A stretch of 64,000 bases of DNA from assembly GCA_017591395.1 (NCBI GenBank), contig WEDG01005331.1, forward strand, positions 124,001 to 188,000, given 5' to 3'. The position numbers and the translations under genes are program-made. Each line of letters starts with the position of its first letter. The stretch's first letter is position 1. The notes below the pieces were generated by a model that had not been told where the DNA came from, searched no databases, and saw only the letters and a program-made list of their open reading frames with translations. Source of the DNA: Schistocephalus solidus (Eukaryota > Platyhelminthes > Cestoda > Diphyllobothriidea > Diphyllobothriidae). Shown piece by piece: positions 12,333-23,931 of this stretch.

Positions 12333-12905
12333 CGCAGAAGTGAATCTCTAAGTTGGGGCACCTTAATATACTCGACGGTTTGTAGGCACAGACCGTTACT
12401 TGATATGAATAGTTGGGGTCAATGTCCATCAATTTCCTCACACTGATGCAGAGGAAATTGAATAAAAGATGAACACAGCACCAATATGACAGCATCTCTT
12501 GTCACATTGATAAAGTCGTGTTAAAATCATCTGCAGCCCCATCTTCACACAACGTAGTCCACTCTACAATGAACATGGCTTTAGTTGAGCTTGAGGGATT
12601 TAAACGCAGCAATACGCCTTTATACCCTCATCCTTACCAACTCCACTATTAACCCCCTAGTAAACCAAACAACATGCTTAGGTTAAAGCCAAGAGCAAGT
12701 GCAGTTTCTGCCATTTGGACCTTATACCTCAATGTAATTTCGAAAACTTCCACTTCCCGATTGCCGCCACGTATCCGAACAACATCACCCAAACAGAAAA
12801 CCTTTCCAACTAAGTCCCCAGACCTTCTTAAAATGAATAAGGCCAAGACTCCATTATTAATGTAAAGGCATGGCGTTCTCGATACCGTTAAATAAGTGTA
12901 GGCCT
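12333..12905. other. Non-coding stretch, no gene recognised
   Basis: A minus-strand open frame at 12909-12649 (86 codons) is the only sizeable frame. It lies just beyond the 3' end of the CR1-like element and shows no motif I recognise. Confidence 0.35.
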
Positions 12906-12908
12906 CCA

Positions 12909-12932
12909 CAAGTCACTTTAAGTCACTTTATT
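12909..12932 (-). repeat. Short tandem repeat at the 3' end of the CR1-like element
   Basis: On the minus strand the element ends AATAAAGTGACTTAAAGTGACTT, that is two tandem copies of AAGTGACTTA after an AATAAA. Terminal short repeats in place of poly(A) are a CR1-group trait and mark the 3' boundary. Confidence 0.5.
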
Positions 12933-13165
12933 TAGGGAAGTAGGCTTTTGCCCTTGAGCTCTCTATTCACATGCAAAAATGTCAATAGAATAAACGTTTA
13001 CAGTAATAAATCTGACAAATGAAAATGCAGGGTCATCGATATGTGTGTGCCACGTGCAAGTTGCCGCTGCTGACACAAGCTTCATTATATATACAATAGT
13101 TTCTCAGCAAATGAGTATCTAGTTAGCATTTGAATGTCTCAACGGCTTCTGAAAGGACCATCTCA

Positions 13166-15934
13166 TCAGGAGTTTGTTCCATGCCCCAACGACCCTCTGC
13201 CGACGGACCACCTTCCTCTGCAGTTTAAAGGGATAACCCACAGATGTTCCGTCCCAGCCAATTCGAAGAAGTCAGCAAATTCTAGGGCACACTCGCGGCC
13301 TCTGACAATCCGGTAGGTTTGGATGAGGTCACCGCGTAGTTGCCTGTAATTGATAGGAAACAAATCAGGTTCAGCCAGTGTGGCTTCGTAAGGCAGACGA
13401 CTAAGATTCTTGACCATCTTCGTAACCCTCACCTCCACGCGTTATAGCTGTATATAATCTTTCTAAAACCACGGACGCCAGGGCTGGACGACATATTCCA
13501 AGTGAGATCGAACAAATGCCCCGTAGGTTTTTCAGAAGAGTTCCTTATCAATCTGCACAAATCCGCATCTGAGCGCAAATTAAACTTGTGTTGCGCGTTT
13601 AGCTGCCTTTACACACTGTGAAAATGGTTTGATTGAGGAGTTTATTAGAACACCGAGGTCCTTCTGTTCCTCAACAATAAAAAGGGGCTGCCCACTGAGA
13701 AGGCATTGGTAGGAAGCATCCTCCTCCCTGGTCCTTTTGGTACGCAGTCTTAGGACCACACACTTCCGAACGTTAAAATTTAAGAGCCAACGAGCAGACC
13801 AGCTGATAAGATGGTTGAGACTCTCTTGAAGTGCGTGCCTATCGGCATCTGATCTGATGACCCTCCACAATTTAACATCGCCTGCAAACATGACGGCGCC
13901 GCAACCCAGGTCTTCAACGCAGTGGTTGATATAGACAAAGAAGAGTAATGGCCCTAAGACGGAGCCTTGGTGGACACCACTTATAACCAGAGTAATTGGT
14001 AACTTCGAGGTATCGACGCACACAGTTTACAATCTTCCTGCAAGAAATTCTGCGATCCATGTCAGCGGCATTCCTCTTATACCAATTTCAGATAATTTTT
14101 AGATGAGACGTTTGTGTGAGACACTTTCAAACGCCTTCTTGAAATCCGTGTAGATGACGTCAACCCTACCATCTTCGTCCAATGCGCGAGTCCACTGCTC
14201 TATGGAGAGCAATAAACTGCAAAAACAGGAGCGATTCTGTCTGAAGCTGTGCTGGAGCTCTGAGAGTAATCGGTTTTCCTCAAGGAACTGCATGGTCACC
14301 TTCTTAATTATTGATTCTATTATTCTGCAGCAAATGGAGGTGAGACTGACAGGCCGATAATTGTTGACATAAGATTGAACCCCACTATTGTATATGGGTA
14401 TATATTTGCTGATTTCCATTCGGATAGCAGTTTACCTGATTCAAATGATGAATTAATTATATGCGCTCGTGGTTTGGAGAGTTAACCGGCCAGTTATTTT
14501 AAGAAATTTGCCGGCAAATCGTCCGGATCAGATGACTTCGCTTCTTTCAGATTTCGCAGTTCTCGTTCCACGAGAGGTTCCGGGAAGAGTATATATTCAA
14601 GTACAGGACCGGCCTCTACATCACACTGCTGACGTGGTCAAGCTGAAGTTCAGGTTCTCTAGTGAATACCGAGGCAAAGAACCTACCCAAGTGCTCGGCT
14701 TTGTCGCAATTTTCAACGAATTCAACACCATTCCCATCCTTAAGTACTGCGAATAGGTCCTTATTTTTTAATTGACTATTTATATAATGGAATAAAATTT
14801 TGGGCTCATTTTCAGCCTGCTGGATAATTCTTGATTCGTAGTTCTTCCTTGCCTAATGGATCATTTTTTCTGACCCTGTTTCCCTGAATACCTTCCATTT
14901 TTTATTTTTCTTCTTTAACTGCCTGTTAAGTTCTCTTGTTAACAAGGCGGGGAAACTAGTATTTTTTTCACCTTCACTGGACAAAAGAGTCCAATCAGAT
15001 CGAATGAAATTGTCTTGAATGATCGCCAGCCATCCTCCGGATCCCCTTTGAGCAAACAATCCCATTTCGTGGACATCAGTTCTTGCTTCATTGCGTTAAA
15101 ATCGGCCTTCCATATATTTCGCTTGCCTTGCGTTCTGTTCTGGCACTGAGAATAAAGGGAGTAATCACACAGCAGCGTACTATGGTCACTCTTACCGAGG
15201 GGTGTCATAGAATACACTTCATAAATTTTAGAGAAGTCCTTCATAAATTTAAGGTCCAGGCAATCGGCTCTCTTTTTCTCTCTAAATCTCGCTGGTATGT
15301 TAACCTTCTGTACCCGAAGTTGGTCGAGGGTGAGGTCAATTAGCTTGCTACCGAAGGAAGCTGGCGCACCATCAACTTTCAGATTTACCCAGTCTATTGT
15401 AGATGCATTGAAATCTCCAGCAATAAGCACATCCTCGTGACTTGCTACTTCCTCGAACAAATGAAAGAGTGACTCATCAGCTGCACTTGGAATGTTTGGT
15501 GATCTGTAGATCGTCAAGAATTGTAGGTTTTGTGAACAATCCTTTTAAATCTTCATCCAGAGAAATTCATATTCAAGGAAGATGGCGTGCGCTCGTTCGA
15601 CTGACGAGATTCCTGTCCTAAAGTATACGTCCACTCCACCTCCCTGTCTATTTTCTCGGTCTCTTCAAAAGAGATGGTATCCATCTATCGAAACGTCAAT
15701 ATCTGCGATTTTAGCTTTGAGCCACGTTTCCGTAATGGCAATGACATCGGGGGTTCGGTCTGAGACAAGTGCCTTGAGGTCGTCTATTTTCGAAAGGAGA
15801 CTCTGTGCATTGGTATACAAACATCTCAATTTAGACTGGGTAACTCCTCCATATAAACTTCTGCTCATTTCATGCAATTGAATGCTCGAGTTTGTCAATG
15901 CTTTCCAAGACAAACGGATGTCCATCCCGCCCAC
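13166..15934 (-). pseudogene. CR1-like ORF2 (endonuclease + reverse transcriptase), frameshifted
   Basis: Endonuclease: LRCLYTNAQSLLSKIDDL, VIAITETWL (catalytic Glu), IYRSPN, AGDFNASTIDW and KSDHSTLLCDY, so the nuclease motifs are individually intact. Linker: LRNLKEAKSSDPDDLPA near 14540. RT: NNYRPVSLTSICCRI, HSFRQNRS, VIYTDFKKAFESVSH (first Asp), GVHQGSVLGPLLFF, then MFAGDVKLW at 13888-13877 in place of FADD. Thumb: QKDLGVLINSSIKP and LFPINYRQLRGDLI. At least four frame changes or stops. ORF2 begins less than 100 bp after ORF1. Confidence 0.8.
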
Positions 15935-16021
15935 GCTGAGATCTGATGAGTGGTCATCATCCGAGTTCTTGAGCGCCTTCCTTTTATTATTCGAGCTCTG
16001 TACAGTTTGGGTACTTCGTAT

Positions 16022-17449
16022 TTAGTGTCCTATGTCTCGGCGAGGACCTGCCTTGATGATGCACGGAGTCTGCCACAAGAAAGACCTATTCATCACTTTT
16101 ATTTCCCCATCCTTTATTTGGAGCCAATTTCCCCCCTGTTCGGTTCTCCTCTTCAGTTCGGCTCTCAGCATCCTCATTTTGTGCGCTTCCGTGGGTTCGT
16201 AATCCGGCTGAAAAAAACACATCCCTGTGTGAACTACGGAGAACCATTATCCGTTCTAGGAGGCGTGAAGCCTAAACATCATTTTCAAGAATGATTTTAA
16301 GAGGCCTCGGTGATGATAGTTAATGTGAAACATCCGCTTTCCCTAAAAGGCGTGCTTTGTGCACGGTGACGCATTCGCCATCTTGAAAGAATCGACTATG
16401 AGTTCTCTCGGAAAAGACTGAGGTCATGTTCTACCCTTTCCTTTGCAATCAGAGAAATGGACCCAGGAGCCCCTTTAATAACGAGATTGCGTTTTCGGTC
16501 GAAATGTCTGTTTGGTGACTTTGAGTTCTGATTTGTTGATAGAGCATCAGTATCAGGAAGAATTATACTCTGCTCGACGATGTTATTTGCGTCAATACGA
16601 GCAACGATTCCTAAAGTTAATGGCGAACCCCTTTTGGGAACTTTGCCAATTTGTCCTGCACTTGCTCCTGTATCACCAACAGAGGATTCCGCTTGAGCAT
16701 CTTTCGGTAAGAACGAGCTTTTTTTCAGAGTTTGAACCCATTTTTTTGAAAGCATCTTGGCCCTTTTCGACTTCGAACTCTTCGTCTTCGGTCCTTCAAA
16801 TTCGACGAGCTTTCCAACTTCGCCCTTTTTTGTATCATCAAATAACGATGCCGTATATGTTAGTGTATCCCGAACATTACTGCTTCTGTCTGAGCTGGAT
16901 GACAGTAGTAAGGTGCATGAGCTGGTTTGATCTCCCTTTCGAAGGAAGGAAATGTCCACTGATTTACTGAGCTCTGTAGACGAAATGTCTTTAAGCTCTT
17001 TATTAGGTATTCTCGAGGAAGCTATATTTCCATACGTAATTTCTTTTGTTGGAAATTCTCGTTGTTACGGGTGTTTTTGTTCCGGGTGAACAATGAAGCT
17101 TCTCTTTGAGATCGGCCATTTCTTGTTTCAAGTTTCTTATCTCTTTCTCCATCAATAGGAATTTCTGTAGGATATTTAAACACCACATGCACGTTTCGTC
17201 CTCGTAGGTGACATTTATCAGTGTTATCAGGATTTTTGCCCGCTTGGCAGAAGGAGAAGGAGTAACAGAAAATCTGTCTATGCTTTCCTTTTCTGTTTGT
17301 ATACACTTTTGTTTGCCACAATCCCGTGATAATGTGGTGCAGTAGTTAGGTGCGTCGCCACATGTATCTGCGACGAGGGTTTGACTCTTGCCTGCGCCGC
17401 CAGTTTTCTTTCTCCGCACAGATGAATCCTGAGCGTCTGTGTTTTCCAT
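16022..17449 (-). pseudogene. CR1-like ORF1 protein, frameshifted
   Basis: Starts at an ATG at 17449. The first segment (to 17003) has a Cys-rich stretch, then CMWCLNILQKFLLMEKEIRN leading into a heptad-like coiled coil (LKQEMADLKEKL). The second (16959-16396) is Lys/Ser-rich and holds RKRNLVIKGAPGS, the hallmark that precedes the RNA-binding part of ORF1 proteins. The third (16222-16022) ends with MLRAELKRRTEQG and KDGEIKVMNRSFLWQ, a typical ORF1 C-terminus. ORF1 proteins bind element RNA. The frame changes at about 17000 and 16300 disable it. Confidence 0.7.
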
Positions 17450-17460
17450 ACCTCTTAGGA

Positions 17461-18985
17461 TTGTATGCGAATGTATTTAACTTATAAATCTTCTTAAATA
17501 AATGGGCTAGGGATGCAATAGTATTCAGCAGTCAGCTTTGTTGCGACTTCTCCTTCCTCGATTGAAAGCAGATTAAAGCAGCACACCACTGACGTGAATT
17601 TTGGAAAAAGGTGCACGTTGAAGCTTGTGTTTCTTGTAGGGATAACGTCCTGGACGTGGAATAATCATCAGTGAAGGAATATTTGGATAGCTCAGAATCG
17701 TTAAGTCCAAGTTAATAACTCCCAAAATTTAGAGACTGGATAATCCACTCAAGAGTTATTCCAAACCAACGTGTCTTCTACACTAAGGTCGAGACTAAAA
17801 CTTCGTAAAACTTAGAGGAGCTGAAATTCGAAATCAATTTCAAACGACGGTCATATTACCAGTGGAACTCAAATACTGATTTCCTAACTTAGCTCCCGAT
17901 CCTTAATGTACTCTAAGTGCACGGATTTCATTTATAAACACAGTTACCTAGCAGTAGCGTGTTCGTCATTACCTCTTTCTTGTCTTAATTCTCCTTAACC
18001 GCATCGAGTGCTTTCGATGTCGGTTAATATTTAACCGAACTGGATGGATGCATCCGATCTCAACGTTCCCTGGACAATCAGCCACCGGCTGACTTAGCCC
18101 CCCACCCCTAAGAAACTGATAATTTGTCCCTATAAAATTTACATCGTTACTAAATAAGATGGGCTTACTTCGGATTCTGGGTTACTTCCATGATGCAGAG
18201 ATTGTTATAGTACCCGGTACATGGACAGCACTTTCCGTACTTGACTTTGAAGCCTTTTTCTTCTAGGTTACGTTCGAAACGATCGTCAAGAGAGACATGG
18301 GCGGGGAAGCTTAATCTTTGTTAAGCAAACAGTAACTTTTCTTTCACTGGACCTTCCATATTTTTCCGCAGTAGAAGATAGCTGTCGGATTCGAGTTGCT
18401 TTAAAAAATAAGTGCACATTACTCGTTGGTTGTGTCTATCGTTAACTCACCGCTAGTGCGAATTTTGCTTTTTGTCTCCCGCAAGCATTTCATGCCACGG
18501 CCAATTTAAAAGTAAAATATCAGTAACTTGCAGGTGACTCACATTTTTCGGAAGTCCACTGGTATCTTCCTTCCACCCCTAGCAAGTTTGAGGCCGTGGA
18601 TGTTGGCCTATGAAATTAGGTTGTCAAAATTCCAATCTAAGGATAAAGTATACTTTATGCTTTTTTCTGTAGAAGTTGCCTAATTTTGTTAGTGGCACAT
18701 TTAGGCCAACACGGTTGTTATAATTGCGAATATTAGTTTTTTTATTAGAACTCGAAGTTGGTGAATTCATTTGACAAGACCGTTTGGCACAATTATCGAC
18801 GCACCTGCATGCCTACTATTGGTCCAACTTCTTCTTACGTTTGGATGTTAATGTTACCAGTGCCAAACTTGAAGCCGTTTTGCCTCCATTAATTTCCTGT
18901 TTTGTTTCCCGTACGAAAATAATTAATTTCACGGATGTTATTTTTATTTATCTTTTCGTCGTAGGATGCGTGGACTCTGATAGAA
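17461..18985. other. Non-coding stretch, possibly 5' leader of the CR1-like element
   Basis: No open frame with motifs. The first few hundred bases lie directly upstream of the ORF1 start and may be its leader. The remainder shows nothing I can name. Confidence 0.35.
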
Positions 18986-18989
18986 GTGA

Positions 18990-19110
18990 GTAGGCGACTT
19001 CCAGGAAGCAGTTCAGGTGGAGAAGATGCGATCGCTAAACCCAGAATTTTAATGGCATGACGTTTCAGCTTCTCATTCAAACCCATCATCAGAGACAGTG
19101 GTAGCTAAGG
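18990..19110 (-). repeat. Family P (Penelope terminal) repeat upstream of PLE 1
   Basis: Contains 'gagaagatgcgatcgc' and the block ending 'catcatcagagacag', shared with copies at 10.9, 31.8, 51.4-51.6 and 59.4 kb. It lies 5' of the Penelope-like coding region and in inverted orientation to it. A related non-ribozyme segment ('cttctt...gcttcctgggagtc') recurs at 20990-21045 on the far side. Terminal repeats in inverted order are known for Penelope-like elements. Confidence 0.55.
19052..19100 (-). ncRNA. Family P hammerhead-like motif with intact core strings
   Basis: The minus strand holds CUGAUGA (19092-19086) and GAAACGUC (19066-19059). In GAA-ACGU-C the four bases ACGU form the self-complementary stem III and C is the cleavage base. 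Stem II and stem I pair less well here than in the family consensus, so activity of this copy is doubtful. Confidence 0.5.
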
Positions 19111-19529
19111 GTGATAGAGGCACAAGGTGTACAGTTTATCTAACACTTAGTAGCCACGTGATCACACGAGTACTGCAATTAGCAGCTCCAACGATCACCC
19201 CTGCGGGGTCCTAATTGATGCGATGATGGCTTGTCTGTCCACGTCCGAGTCGATAATGGCCGTGATTTCATCATCTATGTTGGATGTGGGCCTCAGCTTT
19301 CAGACCACTGATTCCGATACCACAGTCAGCTCCTCAACATAACTCTCGGAGTAACCTAAATGGATAAGTCTCCTGCCAAACGACGTCATGGTATCTTTTG
19401 GTGTCACGCCCCTTGTTACTTCTATTCCGCAGGAACTGGCGGTCGAGACTATCGAATGAGTCCTGTGAGACAAGTACGACGAAACGTAGAATAGCCTCGA
19501 AAGGCTCGAATCCTTGAAATCCTGAAGTT

Positions 19530-20760
19530 ATGTCTCAAGACATTCTTTACTTTCGACGGAACAATCTACGAGCAGGTGAAGTGCACGCTAATGTATTGGC
19601 CGATTTCAGAACTCAAAGCCCAGGGGGGCTCGCAACTGTTGAAGTTGTTGGTTTTACGATACTAAAGATCGAAATTCTGGGTTCGTTGTATGGATGGTAC
19701 CTTCGTCGTCATTGAACGAGATCAGTTACTGATATTCAAAGAACGTTTCAATGCCATCTCTCTGATCATTCAATATAAGATGGAGAAAGAAGAAAACGCC
19801 CAGCTTGCCTTCCTGGATGTCCTCGTTTGCCGCAAAGATTTTGGCAACATAAAAAGCAAAAGGTCAGGAAAGTGACAAATACGACGCAAGTACTGAACTT
19901 TAGCAGCAACCACCCGATCAGTAACAAATGCAGTTACGTACGGGCACTATATTTGCGTGTTGCAACCCACTGTAGCCAACCAGAAGACAAGGTTTCTGAA
20001 CTACAGGACCTTCGTCGGTGTTCAGAGCAAAAAGATGCCCGAACATCGTTGTCGACAGTTGCATTCCCAACAACGGCAAGAAACTGGACCACGCCAGCTC
20101 CCAAAATTTTGGCGAGTGGTACCGTTCGTGAAGAACGTTTCGGAGGCCGTTAACCGTCTTCTCACACTCCTCGGAGTTGGAGTGGCATACGGACCAGAAG
20201 CAACTTTCATGAGCCAAATAATGAGACCAAAAGAACAGCTGCTACGACAGGAAACGTCTGCAGTTGTTTACTGACTCTGGTGCAGTTACAGAAAAAGGAA
20301 CTACGTCGGAGGATCTGGGAGACTACACGCAAATATCTGAGCATGCGGCAGCAATTAAGGGAAAGGATGCAAACACCCGGGTCGCGGCTCATGCAATAGG
20401 ACCCAGCTACATCTTTAAGTTTGATGAGGCAAAATTCTTGCAAGAGTTGATAACCACGTGAGTTGTGAACTGCTCGAGTTCTGGTTATTTCGCCCGCAGT
20501 CGATTTATGAAGGCAATGACCTCGCGGCTCCACATTCTGGGCTGCACTTTGCCTAGGCAAAATTACCAGCCATACGTGGAGGTTATCAGTTCTAGCAGTC
20601 TCGGTGAGAGCGAGCCAAATTGCCGAATACTCGTAACGCCAATACTCAGCAACCGTGATGTAATCATGGTTAGTAATGACTCGGGTACGTACCAAAAAGC
20701 AATCATCGCATCATCTACGACTCCAAACCATGAACACGAAGACTGCCAATGAAATTGGGC
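19530..20760 (+). pseudogene. Penelope-like element 1: RT and GIY-YIG remnants
   Basis: Penelope-like elements encode an RT related to telomerase and a GIY-YIG nuclease. Here 19670-19870 reads KFWVRCMDGTFVVIER, the counterpart of the KFWVRYVDDTF block, then FKERFNAI, a block with NAQLAFLDVLVCRKD, and from about 19880 VLNFSSNHPISNKCSYVRA. After frame changes come the linker (20040-20270) and a nuclease remnant around 20290-20330 (RKRNYVGGSGRLHANI) with EHAAAIKGKD. CELLEFWF near 20465 marks the C-terminus. The second catalytic Asp is Gly (19687-19704). Multiple frameshifts: dead. Confidence 0.8.
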
Positions 20761-20828
20761 CTGCAAACGTCTGGCAATCACGCTCTGTAAATACTACGCA
20801 CATTTTGCCCGTATTATCCACTTCTGTA

Positions 20829-20905
20829 ACTATCTCAGTTGGCTAGAGCGTTGGCTGTACTAAAGCCTTCCCCTTGCTGGCGTGGGTTCGAATCCCACCG
20901 AGGCC
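20829..20905 (+). tRNA. tRNA-like sequence, Ser(ACT)-like, probably pseudogene or SINE head
   Basis: The T arm is perfect: GTGGG-TTCGAAT-CCCAC at 20882-20898. A D-arm-like CTCAGTTGGCTAGAG and an anticodon arm GGCT-GTACTAA-AGCC are present; the loop would give anticodon ACT. The 14-nt variable region suits tRNA-Ser. The 3' acceptor strand CGAGGCC (20899-20905) has no partner at the 5' side (GTAAC...), so a complete cloverleaf does not form. It sits just after the PLE coding remnant. Confidence 0.4.
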
Positions 20906-21049
20906 GCCGAGTTTTTCACAAGTGGGTCAAAGGAAAGATTTCGAAATGTCAGGTCAATAAACACCATGTTCCAGCGATCAAATCTTCTTCTTCTTCTTTT
21001 TATTCTTTTAAATTGCTTCCTGGGAGTCATTTATTTGCTTATACCAGTA

Positions 21050-21880
21050 ACTTCTTAATATTATCTTTTGCTTAGTGTTGAGAAAGACGGCTGCTTTGGT
21101 CCCTTTCGCAAAATTCGCTTGTCTGTCTGACGTGCGAAGCCAAAGTCGTCATTCGGCTGCAGAGCGAGTTTTGCCAAAAATTTCATAGAATCATTACTTG
21201 ACTGATTTTCAAGGTCAACCCAACAGTTACTGAATTTTCAGTGGATACTTGTGCTGGCATTTAAGTCTTTGTTATTAGTGCCCTCATTAAAATCTTTAGC
21301 ATGTGTGAAAACTTCTGGTATCCCCAAATTTTCTGGAGAGATCTCAAACAGTCCAGTGAAGGGAAATATATTACTGATATGGTTGAAGTGTATCTGTGTT
21401 GTGCTTTCCGGCTGTCACCAATAGCAATAACCCGCATAAAGATAAGACTGCCACCTGGATGGAGTGTATAGTGGCACCCCATAAAAATGCGCGTACTGTC
21501 CTCAGGACAATTGTAGTATATTTTAAACGCAGACACAGAGAAGATCCAGGTCACAAATAAATTAGGTAAGCTACGGTGAGGACTGCGGTATGTTAAATAT
21601 GTTTGAAAATATTGACTTTTTTTCGAAATTACGGGTAGCAAGCTATGGGCAGATGCAAAATGCCAAAATTTACGAAACATTGATAATCACTAGCAAACCG
21701 GTATCAACGCATATACCAAAACTTTAAAATATTAATGAAAAACCTTAAGCGAAGTTAAAACTTAAGGGAAATGTTAAAAGTATTACTACTATGTTTAGAC
21801 AAATTAAGTGTTGGTGTTTAAGTGGCAAGTTCTGAAAAGCGAAAAATCCCTTTAAATGTGACGAATAAATTTAAATAGAA
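21050..21880. other. Non-coding stretch, no gene recognised
   Basis: Follows the 3' end of PLE 1. A 139-codon minus frame (21680-21261) shows no recognisable motif and lies in AT-rich DNA. I treat it as chance. Confidence 0.35.
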
Positions 21881-21884
21881 TTGT

Positions 21885-22990
21885 CAGGTGATAGTGTAAG
21901 CATACAATTTTGGGCATACTAAGAGTACTATTCTTTCGCCGAATTTCTTGATTGATATTTATGATATTGGATTATAATTAGTTTCAGCTCGACCTTGAAA
22001 TACCAGTAAATACTTCACAATTTTCGCTGTTTTCAATCGATTGGCAATACATTCAGATCCTGTTCTATATATCCATCAAAGCCTTCAAAATAAGCTAGTA
22101 CTTAAAAGCATTTACCGACGTAGCGAGCATTTGGATATTCCTTCTAATGGAGATGGCCGTTTGCGCCCTATTTGTAGATTCACCCAAACGCAAAAACTCA
22201 TTGCGTTTCTAAATTCCGTATACGCGGAAACTATAATATGCAAATATATCTTATCGTATACTTCCAATTTAATATAGATTACTCTTTAGGCCATGTCTGC
22301 AATAACTTATACGTTTTTTGTTAAATGTCTTCATTTTCAACGTAGTAAAACAAAAAATACTGGTAAACAAGTTTATTCCTGCGTTTCGTTGCAAAACGTC
22401 CGCAATTTATACAAAAGAATTTTTTAATCTGAATTTATTTCTTGTTTCTTGAAAACAATGAGGCTCCTTACGCTTGCTTGCATCTGAGTTTCATCTACGT
22501 CAGGTCACATTTTCCAGTTACAGAAGAAATTTATTTGAAGCCTTTCTTACTTATATTAATGCCCTTTTATAGCAACATGCATAAAAATTATGGACTGTGC
22601 TCTGTGATATTAAACAGCATAGGAAATTAATTGCATATCCAGCAACCTTCAAGTTCGACTAAAGCTTATCTGTTTCCTTCAATATATAAGATGCAACATG
22701 TAGTGTTCTTTAGTAAAACGCTTTCCGAGCCTCAAATAAACTAAAGAAACAAAAATAACAAGGCCAAATGTACGCTAAATTATCAATTGAACTATTAGTC
22801 ACACATTGTATGAGTTAGGTCACCTACTGTACGAACGCATAGTACGTACTGATCGTTGTGAGGAGCAGCAATACACATTTGTATTGATCGCGCGTTCAAA
22901 AGAAAATCTGTTGTTAACTGAAAGTGTCTTCCAAAAATGCGCTTGTGAGGCAGTTCTAGGTCCTGCCCAAAATAAAATTCACAAACCTCT
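21885..22990 (+). repeat. AT-rich repeat family R, copy 1
   Basis: Parallels 25.87-26.1 kb ('ccagtaaatacttc... agccttcaaaata... ttaaaagcatttac') and 47.7-48.5 kb ('ttttccagttacag... tttgaagccttt', 'tgcatatccagcaacct', 'ttccttcaatat'). The order of blocks is kept. No coding potential, so probably a non-autonomous transposon. Confidence 0.6.
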
Positions 22991-22999
22991 GGGACTGTA

Positions 23000-23610
23000 A
23001 AAAAAGCCTTCATCTCCTTTTTGTATTATATTGATAGAAGAGAAATTCAAGTTAGGTCGACTTGCTCAATAAAGCTGCATCTTTCGCCTTTTTCATGTCG
23101 AAGGCAGAAGAATGGCTGATTTTGACCCGTTTACCCTCGGAATCAAGCCAGCAGGTACTTGAAAATCTTAATACCTTTTTATGCAGCTGGAATAGTGGAC
23201 ATTTTCATGCAGGTACAATCATCAGCTTAGGCAGAAGTGGCGGGATGGCGCACACTTGTTGTCGCATTCTTTGTATATATAGATGTACAGTAACTGCCCT
23301 AACTCATAAAATGTAATGGATTTCACGAGAAAAGTACCGTTACGCGAAGTCAGCCCACGCTGCGTCCCCCAAAGTTTTACAGCGGTAAGGAGGCAATCGT
23401 CCTTAAAAAAGGAATATTGCGGTGTACAAATCAATACTACCTTTTTTTACGAATACTGATTTTTTTAGAAAAGCGGCAAATTCCGAAAATTTGAAAAATC
23501 GGTAAAGCAGACCTACTTGAAGTTTAAAATGTACGTGCTGTCTGTCCATTTAAAAAAACTAGCGGATAAAGAAAAACAAGTAAAATTACATTTGGAAACG
23601 GTCCTTTAGT
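23000..23610. other. Non-coding stretch, no gene recognised
   Basis: AT-rich spacer between repeat R copy 1 and the TSD-flanked retroposon. Nothing further recognised. Confidence 0.35.
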
Positions 23611-23931
23611 GTATATTTCACACGTGGTAGATGCGGTGGACCAACATGGGGGCCAAACACGGGGGTGTGTGGTGGCACGCCTAGGGGTGGCTAGGACCTA
23701 GGGATCCCTGCCTCGCCAGCGACCTGCGCCCTCTTCCGTCTCCAGTCTTCTTGAGCTTGTCATGACACCGGGCTCGAGTGGGGGAGGAGGAGAGTGCGGT
23801 AGCTGCAGCGCCAAAGCTACTATCACTTAAAAATAATCAACGTGCAAGTCACCGTTCCTGCACCACCATGGTGTGGAGCATACGGTGGACATCGTCGGAC
23901 TATGACGGTCGAACTGTCGTATATTTCACAC
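23611..23931 (+). mobile_element. Family G retroposon with 13-bp target-site duplication
   Basis: A GC-rich insert of 295 bp in AT-rich DNA, flanked by identical direct repeats gtatatttcacac at 23611-23623 and 23919-23931. Internal blocks 'gagagtgcggtagctgc', 'ctactatcactt' and 'gcaagtcaccgttcctgc' recur at 38.7, 43.6-43.8 (inverted), 49.2-49.4 and, weakly, 30.7 and 55.2 kb. The duplicated target shows a real insertion with clear ends. There is no coding frame and no poly(A). Probably a short non-autonomous retroposon. Confidence 0.75.

Larger units (their letters stand above)
12909..17460 (-). mobile_element. Nearly full-length CR1-like retrotransposon (ORF1 + ORF2)
   Basis: Reading leftwards: ORF1 (17449 to 16022), ORF2 with endonuclease (15934 to about 14940) and reverse transcriptase (about 14560 to 13166), a 3' UTR, an AAATAAA-like sequence, and a short terminal tandem repeat at 12932-12909. 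That order, and a 3' end made of short repeats rather than poly(A), is what the CR1 group shows. Both ORFs are broken by frameshifts and the RT box is FAGD. It is the most complete element in the window. Confidence 0.85.

Noticed and set aside
12649..12909. 86-codon minus frame as part of the CR1-like element
   Set aside because: It lies beyond the terminal short repeat that marks the element's 3' end and has no motif.
16512..16970. 152-codon + strand frame
   Set aside because: It is antisense to the CR1-like ORF1 remnant, whose motifs are clearly on the minus strand.
20207..20695. 162-codon minus-strand frame
   Set aside because: It is antisense to the Penelope-like coding remnant on the + strand.
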